Of a stretch of DNA of 64,000 bases, positions 57,691-64,000 are shown piece by piece. The notes under the pieces were generated by a model, which did not search any database, was not told where the DNA came from, and saw nothing but the letters and a program-made list of their open reading frames with translations. The stretch is from contig NC_058191.1 of the NCBI RefSeq assembly GCF_907165205.1, positions 11,038,501-11,102,500 on the forward strand, written 5' to 3'. Position 1 is the first letter of the stretch, and each line of letters starts with the position of its first letter. This DNA is from Coccinella septempunctata. Its lineage: Eukaryota; Arthropoda; Insecta; Coleoptera; Coccinellidae. The translations under genes were made by a program, and so were the position numbers.

Positions 57691-60600
57691 TCCAAAAATG
57701 CTAAATTCGTCATTTTCGGAAGTTTGAATACATACACTTATTTAAAAATATATCTTAGCGGGGCAAAAGGGGCTTTTTTCTAAGAGGTCATTTTGACATA
57801 TAATCGTAGGTCCTTTTCGAAATTCCTGACAGGTGTCGATGATCCTCACATAACTCACGAACCAGATGTGTAATTTTGATGAGATATATTGTAGAGAATT
57901 CATCCGTCAGTCTCGCTCGCTCATGGCAAACATGTCCACTATCCATCTTTCTCATCATTTTGCCGTAAAATTAAGAACCTACCAAGAACTAGTGCGAATA
58001 AAAAACATTTTGACTGAGTAGAATGGGTAAGTAAAAATCGGGTTACTCGAGGTTTTTATTTTTTTCTTCTTTTGTTTCAGTATGAAACTAACAAGTATTA
58101 TACCATTTTATAATCCTGATTAAATGCGCCAACTTTTAATGGCATTTGCCAAGGCACATTTTTTTAAAGGAGGGCCTATCAAAGTCGACAAATTTTGAAA
58201 ATTTTAACTTCATAGTTTAACAAATAGTATTAATTCTGAGAAACTTGGGGCAATTGTGTAATTATTATGATGGTTACAATCAATCCTGTCAGCCCGTTTC
58301 GGCTTGACGTTGAGTTCTGGGACACCCTGTATATTTTGATGATATTTGGTACGTTCATTCTCCGCAACAAGTACTGACACGGTGACCGTTTTTTTTTCAG
58401 TTCCTACAAAAAAATCAGTTTTCAATAAGATTGAATCCAAAGAAGAAACACTGTTTATCATAATTCCTTATATCTGATATGATATTCGAGAAAAGGAGAA
58501 AAAAGCTAGAGGGACAAGGTATTTCTGGTACCGCATGCGATTTCAGTACTCAATAATCCTAGAAGAATCTGAATTTTCAGACATCACACTAACCAAAATT
58601 TTATAAAACACAATTTTATTCCGCTCTAAGCAATTTTCCAGATTTAATTGAATCTTCAGCCTCTCATCAGGCCCCTTATTTTTTGGGTCACAAAATTGAA
58701 ACACAAGGAATGAGCGGATTAATCTGGGAAAACTTAACATTAATTTCTAAAATATCAGACCTCTCATTTCGTAGTATTGGTTTCACGTTTGTGATCCAAA
58801 AAATTCAATAAAATTGGTAAAATTAATAAATACAGAATGAAATTAAATTTTCTTGAAATTTTGGTTACTACTCTGTTGTTGCATAATATTCAAATTTGAT
58901 TAGGTTTATTGAGTATTAAAATCGCATGCAGAAATACGAGAAAACCTTTAGTTTTTTCTGCTTTTTTTGAATATCTTATCAAATTCAAGACATTTTGATA
59001 AAAGGGGCGTTTTTTTTATTGAACCTTATTCATCGATTTTTCTGAAAAATTCAGTTACTATGTCGGCAGAACAAGTTACAAGTTACTGCAGAGAATTATC
59101 GCACCAAATATCATCAAAATATATAGGCTGGTTCGAAAGTTATGGGCTAATTGAAGAAATTGACAATATCAATAAAACACTCTGTACCTTGATTATTAAG
59201 AGAGATAGTCCCTTTACAAATTGATTTTTCTGACTCACTTCAGTGTCTCCAATATATCCTTAGCTTCCGCTAAGCACCTTGATTACCGACGTACCTGTTA
59301 GTTTGTGATAGCTACTCTGGGACACCCTGTATAGAAAGGTGCCGAAGATTCTGATCTTCAACAAGAACTCGCAATATTTCTCAACAAAACATCGTAGGTA
59401 ATCTGGATTTCGATCACGGAACTACGTGATTCAAATTGCACGTAAATTGTGTAATCTGTGATGAGTACGATAAACATTAACGTTATTATTGACTTACTGA
59501 TGAGATATTGTTACAATTAAGAAATTCTCACGTTCGTTCGTAATCAACAAGGTATTGTAGGTAGGTGGTTATATACGAAATGTAAAATTGGGGTCATGGG
59601 TGGCGGGACATTTGCATTCTTCATGTTGGGAACATTGTTCTCGGACATGTAATCTATGGTTAACTGGTCGTTAATTCACGCAGGCCACTCGGATGTTTGT
59701 GAGTAGTCCGTGAAATGAGGTCGTAATCATTATTTAGGTAGAAGCTTAGCTGGTTCAGTTCCGAGAATCATTTTTTGTTTTTCATATTATGCAATAATGA
59801 AACTGTGGAAATGAGCAACAAAAAAATTGAATTAGGTCCATATCAGCGAATTATTCATCCTAATTTATATCGAATCTACCTCCTCTCCCTAAGGCTCAGA
59901 ATAATCCAATCGTCCTAAAAATGTTTCAACTCACCTTCAAGAATCACCTATCAATGAAAATTATCCCAAACGCAGGAAAATGCGCTTTAATTTCACAAAT
60001 GCTACTCGTCTAGTGGCTCGAGCGAAGTTTCCAGCATTTTGAGCAACTTTCATTGACATTTTCAACATATTTCCCATCTTCATTAGTAGATATTCAAAAT
60101 TCACAAATTTTATAAAGGGTGTCTTAGAACGAATAAGCCTGAAATACCCCATAACATTGAGTTCAATTCGGTGGAGAACGTATTATTGAAGGAGGAAAAT
60201 GAATTCCGATCATAAAACGATCATTTTGAAGGGGATTTTGAGATCTTGGTCAAATAAATCCTTTTTTCTCAGTTTATAGTTTATTTTTCTCAATTTTGAA
60301 GATTTGTTGTCGAAACTGTATTCAAGTTTGTAAATTATTATCAATTTTAGGTGAATTACTGTTTTGAAGTATTAGTATTTATGAAAAAAATTCTGAATCA
60401 GTTGCAGAGTGCAATAATTTTTTAATCCGAACTTCTTGGCTCTTTACACGATCATAATAGAAGGAAATTGATTATATTGAGAGAGCCACAACTATGTCTC
60501 CATTATATACAATGGCCAAAAATTGCAACATTGATGCTAAAGAAAACTTGTCCAAGTTGAACTGGAAATCAGAAGTGATTTTTTTGCTATAAGGACAAGA

Positions 60601-60886
60601 TCCATAGGTCCTTAAACATTGACTAAACGTTCATTTTATCGTGGAAAACTGACATCTTCACAAGATTGTCGTAATCGAAGATTTGCAAATTATGAAAACT
60701 TCACTAAGCTTTCCCCATTGTCACGAGATAGAGCAAGATATTTTGAACAGATTAAAATATATTTTTTATGAAAACTCTTATTGAAACACCAAAATATTCT
60801 CCGTTTCTCGATGTAAACAAACAAAAGTGTAACTTTTTATTCACAGAAATTGACACCAGGAGGCGTATTGCTTGTTTGGAATTCCC
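57691..60886. other. No gene recognised; isolated MITE ends
   Basis: CTGGGACACCCTGTATA occurs at about 58317-58334 and CTCTGGGACACCCTGTATA at 59316-59334, both in the same orientation and without matching left ends, so these are fragments. 58967-59224 is open on the plus strand (85 codons) but not recognised. The rest is AT-rich. Confidence 0.4.
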
Positions 60887-61470
60887 AATAGGGAATACTC
60901 CTTCTGACGAAAATGATGTATTTTTTATGAAATATCTTTGAAACGTCACATTTAAAAATAACCATTTCAGCCGTTTCCCAAAAAATATTTTAATTAGGTA
61001 CTTAAAAATCAAAAATAAAAATAAGTGTTTAAAATTTGAAGTGTTTGGTTTCTATTGCACAAGTTGGCAATATCGACTGAAATATGAGTTGATAATAATG
61101 GACAACAAATACACTATCTTGATAAGATAGACAAAGATGGCTGTCTATGAAGTCTGCAACAAACGGGGAAGGTCGTAAAATTTTATGGGGTTTTTATGGC
61201 CGGTTGCTGTTGAGGCTCGACAGTGAGTACGCGCCTTATGATGGCTGTAAATCAACAGCTGTTATTTCATAAACAAGCCATTGTTCTTTTTATTTTCTAG
61301 TAGGCGCTGTTGCCAAATCGTTATCTAGCAACGAAAGGATTTAAAATTAAAACCTCATATTTGAAGGATGATTTTGAATAGTTTTCGCGGTGCATTTGAA
61401 AAATTCCTGAATGAAACTCATAATTATTCAGTTTAAGCTTGCATATGCTGTGATACCCCAAATTGAGGAG
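60887..61470 (-). repeat. About 585-bp dispersed repeat, inverted partner of that at 14.9 kb
   Basis: It is the reverse complement of 14936-15521 with modest divergence. Landmarks include CAATAGGGAATACTCCTTCT, CAAGTTGGCAATATCGACTG, GATAGACAAAGATGGCTGTC and ATCAACAGCTGTTAT. The element class is unknown. Confidence 0.75.
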
Positions 61471-61708
61471 AATTTCGCAACATCTCGCCCGCCAACGATG
61501 AACACGCGTTCTTACAGCACTTTTTTTACCACATCGTCACAAGAGATAGGTAATGGTGCCTGTATACAAATATGAAACAAAGAAGGAAATATGTCAAAGC
61601 CGAGAGTCGAGCCTGCCTCTATCCAAAGAAGACTGCGTAAGGTGGAACTAGGAGAGCATGTTCATGGTCAACAAGGGACTCAACATAGACCAATCAAATG
61701 CGTGAAAG

Positions 61709-61710
<2 letters not shown>
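61471..61710. other. Flank of the jockey insertion
   Basis: Short non-coding stretch of mixed composition ending GTGAAAGAGG directly before the poly(T) tract. No confident target duplication can be checked because the other end lies beyond the window. Confidence 0.4.
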
Positions 61711-61742
<32 letters not shown>

Positions 61743-64000
61743 ATGTAGCAGGGGGAAAATCTGCAAGACAGACGAACCACCCTCATCTCCTGAGGGGGAA
61801 CAGTGTGGGGTTTCTCACTCTCCTGAGCTCGAGACCCACTAAAAACCCTACTGCTTCTTGAATTTTGGTTCCGGGCATTTGCCTATAAACCGTTCATCTC
61901 TTGATCGGTTTTCTTCTCGCACACTATCGTGCTGGGATTTATGTGTTTATCCTCTATTGGATTAACACTTTATTGAATTTTTCAATAAGTTTCTGTTGTT
62001 ATTTTAATCTCTTTTTAATTGATCTCTTGGTCTCCTTCGGTAAATTCGCATTCTCCTTTTGTCTTCCTCTGGGTCGTAGTCCACTAGTCTCCTGAGTTCT
62101 TGATTCGGATGGTTTTTCGCTGTTTCGAATAATTTCTCTGCTTTTCTGTTCATGAATTCCGTTATGGTTTCCCATTTCAGGTCCTTATAAATCTGTCTAT
62201 TCCTGACAAACCAAGGTGCATCTATTGCACATCGTAGCAGCTTGTTTTCAGTGGCCTGAATTTTTTTGATATGGCTCTTTGCCGCGAAACCCCAGGCAAC
62301 TGATCCATAAGTCAGTTGAGGCCTAGCAACGGCTTTGATTATCTTCAATTTTGTCTCTTTCGACATGTGGCTTCTTCTTCCTATCAGAGGATAGAGTCTA
62401 TTCATCGCTGCTTTCGTTTTGTCGATTGCTTGTTTGATATGACTTTTCCAAGTAAGTCCTTTGTCAAGCGTTATTCCTAAATATTTGGCTTCATTTTTCC
62501 AGTCGATTTCTTCGCCGTCAACATCCAGTTTCGTTGTGGGTCGCAGTCTTCTCTTCTGTAGTAATATTGCTTGGCTCTTTTGTCCATTGAGCTTGATTTT
62601 CCACTTTATGCACCAGTCATTTGTTTCGTCAATCGACTCTTGTAGAACTCGTTCTATTATTTCAGGGTTTCGGTGTCGAGTTGCTATGCCTGTGTCGTCA
62701 GCATATAACGTTAGCATGGTTCTTGGATTTTTCGGAATATCGTGGATGTATATGTTGTACAGAAGTGGCCCAAGTACTGATCCTTGGGGTACTCCAGCCT
62801 CTATATCTCTTGTTGAGGAGCATTCTCCTCCCACTTTCACGTTAAATCTTCTATTTTTGAGATAATTCCGTATCAACTTGCATATTTTGATCGAATATCC
62901 AGCACATCTCATCTTATATATTAATCCTTCATGCCATACTCTGTCGAATGCTCTGGCGACGTCTAGTAAAACAAGACCTGTAGCTTGTTTATTTTGGAAT
63001 CCCTCTGTTATGTACTCTGTGAGCCTCAATAATTGTTGTTCTGTTGAATGCTCTCTTCTGAATCCGAACTGTTCTGGTGGAATTAGTTCCAGATTTTCGG
63101 TTTCCTCATTTAGCCTCGTGGCGATAATTCTTTCTACTACTTTTCCTAAAGCCGACAGTAGACTTATCGGTCTGTAGTTTTGTGGAAACTTCTTCTCTTT
63201 GAATGGTTTATTGAATACTATGACTTCTGCTGTTTTCCATTTTTCTGGGTAGTGTTCTGTCCTCATAATTCCATTCGCGATATTTGTTAGAGCGGCTATA
63301 CCTTTTCTAGGTAATTTCTTTAACATAACATTCGTTATTTTATCGCTTCCGGGAGCTTTCCTCTTCTTCAAACTTCTTATTATTTCCCTGATTTCATTTG
63401 GCGATGTTGGCTTGTCTATTTCAGCAGTCGCTGGTAATTCATCCATTTCTTCATCATTTTCTTCAACCAGTTCTTCCAAATCTTCATTATCGTCGTCTAT
63501 CCTGTAATTTATTCTCGATTCTCGTTCGATCGAGTCCGCCAATGCATCTGCCTTATCAGTATTGGTATAAGCCATTCCCCTTTCTCCGTGTAGGGGTGGA
63601 ATTTTAGTCTTTTCTCCTCGTAGGCTTTTTTGCATTCTCCATGCAGAATGATCGATTGTATTCAGTTCTTGCACCCTTTTGTTCCATCTGCTTGTTCTTA
63701 GATCTTTCAGGGCATTTTTCAGAACTTGGCTATGTCGGTTGAGGTTCCTTCTATTCAGATCATTTTTGTTCATCCTATATATTCTTCTTAGTCTTCGATT
63801 TTCTTGTATAAGATCTTTTACTTCTTTAGGCGTATCGCCATGCGGATGACTTGGAGCTGGTCTCTTCACTCTTCTCGTGCTTTTTTCGTAAGCTTTCAAT
63901 ATAATCTCTTCCAGTTTATCAACCGCACATTCCAGATCGTCTGGAGTGTTTATTGTTGGAATTTCTGTTATTTCCGATTGTATTAAATGGCTGTATTTAG
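61711..64000 (-). mobile_element. Jockey-clade non-LTR retrotransposon, 3' part, poly(A) tail retained
   Basis: On the minus strand the ORF2 frame runs from the window edge to a stop at 62004, then about 260 bp of 3' UTR ends in a run of about 30 A (T at 61711-61741 on the plus strand). The long uninterrupted frame and intact tail indicate a recent insertion. The endonuclease and 5' end would lie beyond 64000. Confidence 0.9.
62004..64000 (-). CDS. Jockey-type ORF2 reverse transcriptase (partial, open at window edge)
   Basis: The frame is open from the window edge through SEITEIPTINTPDDLE and DKLEEIILKAYEKSTRR to the stop at 62004. Counting from the TTG at 63899 (not a real start), KAPGSDKITN is at 181-190, NYRPISLLS at 241-249, LLDVARAFDRVWHEGL at 311-326 with the first catalytic aspartate, and GVPQGSVLGPLLYN at 369-382. 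The catalytic YADD is at 399-402 and KYLGITLD at about 472-479. A C-terminal tail without RNase H (ATENKLLRCAIDAPWF, IYKDLKWETI) is the jockey pattern. No stop or frameshift is seen in about 665 codons and all motifs are intact, so the protein may be functional. It copies element RNA at a nicked chromosomal target; the partner endonuclease domain lies upstream, outside the window. Confidence 0.92.
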   Translation of the reverse strand, partial: KYSHLIQSEITEIPTINTPDDLECAVDKLEEIILKAYEKSTRRVKRPAPSHPHGDTPKEVKDLIQENRRLRRIYRMNKNDLNRRNLNRHSQVLKNALKDLRTSRWNKRVQELNTIDHSAWRMQKSLRGEKTKIPPLHGERGMAYTNTDKADALADSIERESRINYRIDDDNEDLEELVEENDEEMDELPATAEIDKPTSPNEIREIIRSLKKRKAPGSDKITNVMLKKLPRKGIAALTNIANGIMRTEHYPEKWKTAEVIVFNKPFKEKKFPQNYRPISLLSALGKVVERIIATRLNEETENLELIPPEQFGFRREHSTEQQLLRLTEYITEGFQNKQATGLVLLDVARAFDRVWHEGLIYKMRCAGYSIKICKLIRNYLKNRRFNVKVGGECSSTRDIEAGVPQGSVLGPLLYNIYIHDIPKNPRTMLTLYADDTGIATRHRNPEIIERVLQESIDETNDWCIKWKIKLNGQKSQAILLQKRRLRPTTKLDVDGEEIDWKNEAKYLGITLDKGLTWKSHIKQAIDKTKAAMNRLYPLIGRRSHMSKETKLKIIKAVARPQLTYGSVAWGFAAKSHIKKIQATENKLLRCAIDAPWFVRNRQIYKDLKWETITEFMNRKAEKLFETAKNHPNQELRRLVDYDPEEDKRRMRIYRRRPRDQLKRD

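Noticed and set aside
58317..59334. Single element bounded by the two CTGGGACACCCTGTA sites
   Set aside because: Both ends are in the same orientation, not inverted, so they are two separate end fragments.
62461..63177. Plus-strand open frames of 74-134 codons
   Set aside because: They are antisense shadows of the jockey reverse-transcriptase frame.

Overview
The window reads as a piece of an insect nuclear chromosome, plausibly a beetle (the order is inference). It is AT-rich, has GT-AG introns of several kilobases packed with short inverted-repeat elements, and carries jockey-type and other non-LTR retrotransposon remains. There are no operons and no bacterial-style gene packing, so most open frames of 60-130 codons are chance.

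Three host genes can be supported. (1) On the + strand at 1948-18370, the 3' six coding exons of a goliath-type transmembrane RING-H2 ubiquitin ligase; the signal peptide and PA-domain exons must lie before base 1. (2) On the - strand at 27824-30096, a gene of unknown function: one 2-kb charged exon plus a 75-bp exon adding a coiled-coil tail. (3) On the - strand at 33581-53689, the 3' six coding exons of a gene whose first visible exon looks like the C-terminal half of a RhoGAP domain. Its exons, including one of 38 bp, join with perfect phase. Its 5' exons lie at higher coordinates or beyond the window.

The rest is mainly mobile DNA. At 61711-64000 a jockey-clade element with an open reverse-transcriptase frame and a poly(A) tail runs off the right edge. 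Three other non-LTR remnants are decayed (22640-23990, 30480-31470, 39000-40475) and a fourth is a 3' fragment (32768-33310). A non-autonomous Helitron at 10929-11190 abuts an inverted copy of its own 3' end, giving a near-perfect 42-bp-arm palindrome. At least ten MITE or foldback elements are visible, many ending in TACAGGGTG and flanked by TA, several inserted inside one another.

The most interesting signal is a set of hammerhead-ribozyme-like motifs (CTGANGA, a short hairpin, GAAAC, a tiny loop, GTC). One copy with every core element present is at 21221-21270, a second type sits in the centre of a long foldback at 13795-14182, and a cluster of degenerate copies lies at 15576-17025 with another at 35707-35757. 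These are best read as ribozyme-bearing mobile repeats.

No tRNA, rRNA or CRISPR array was found.
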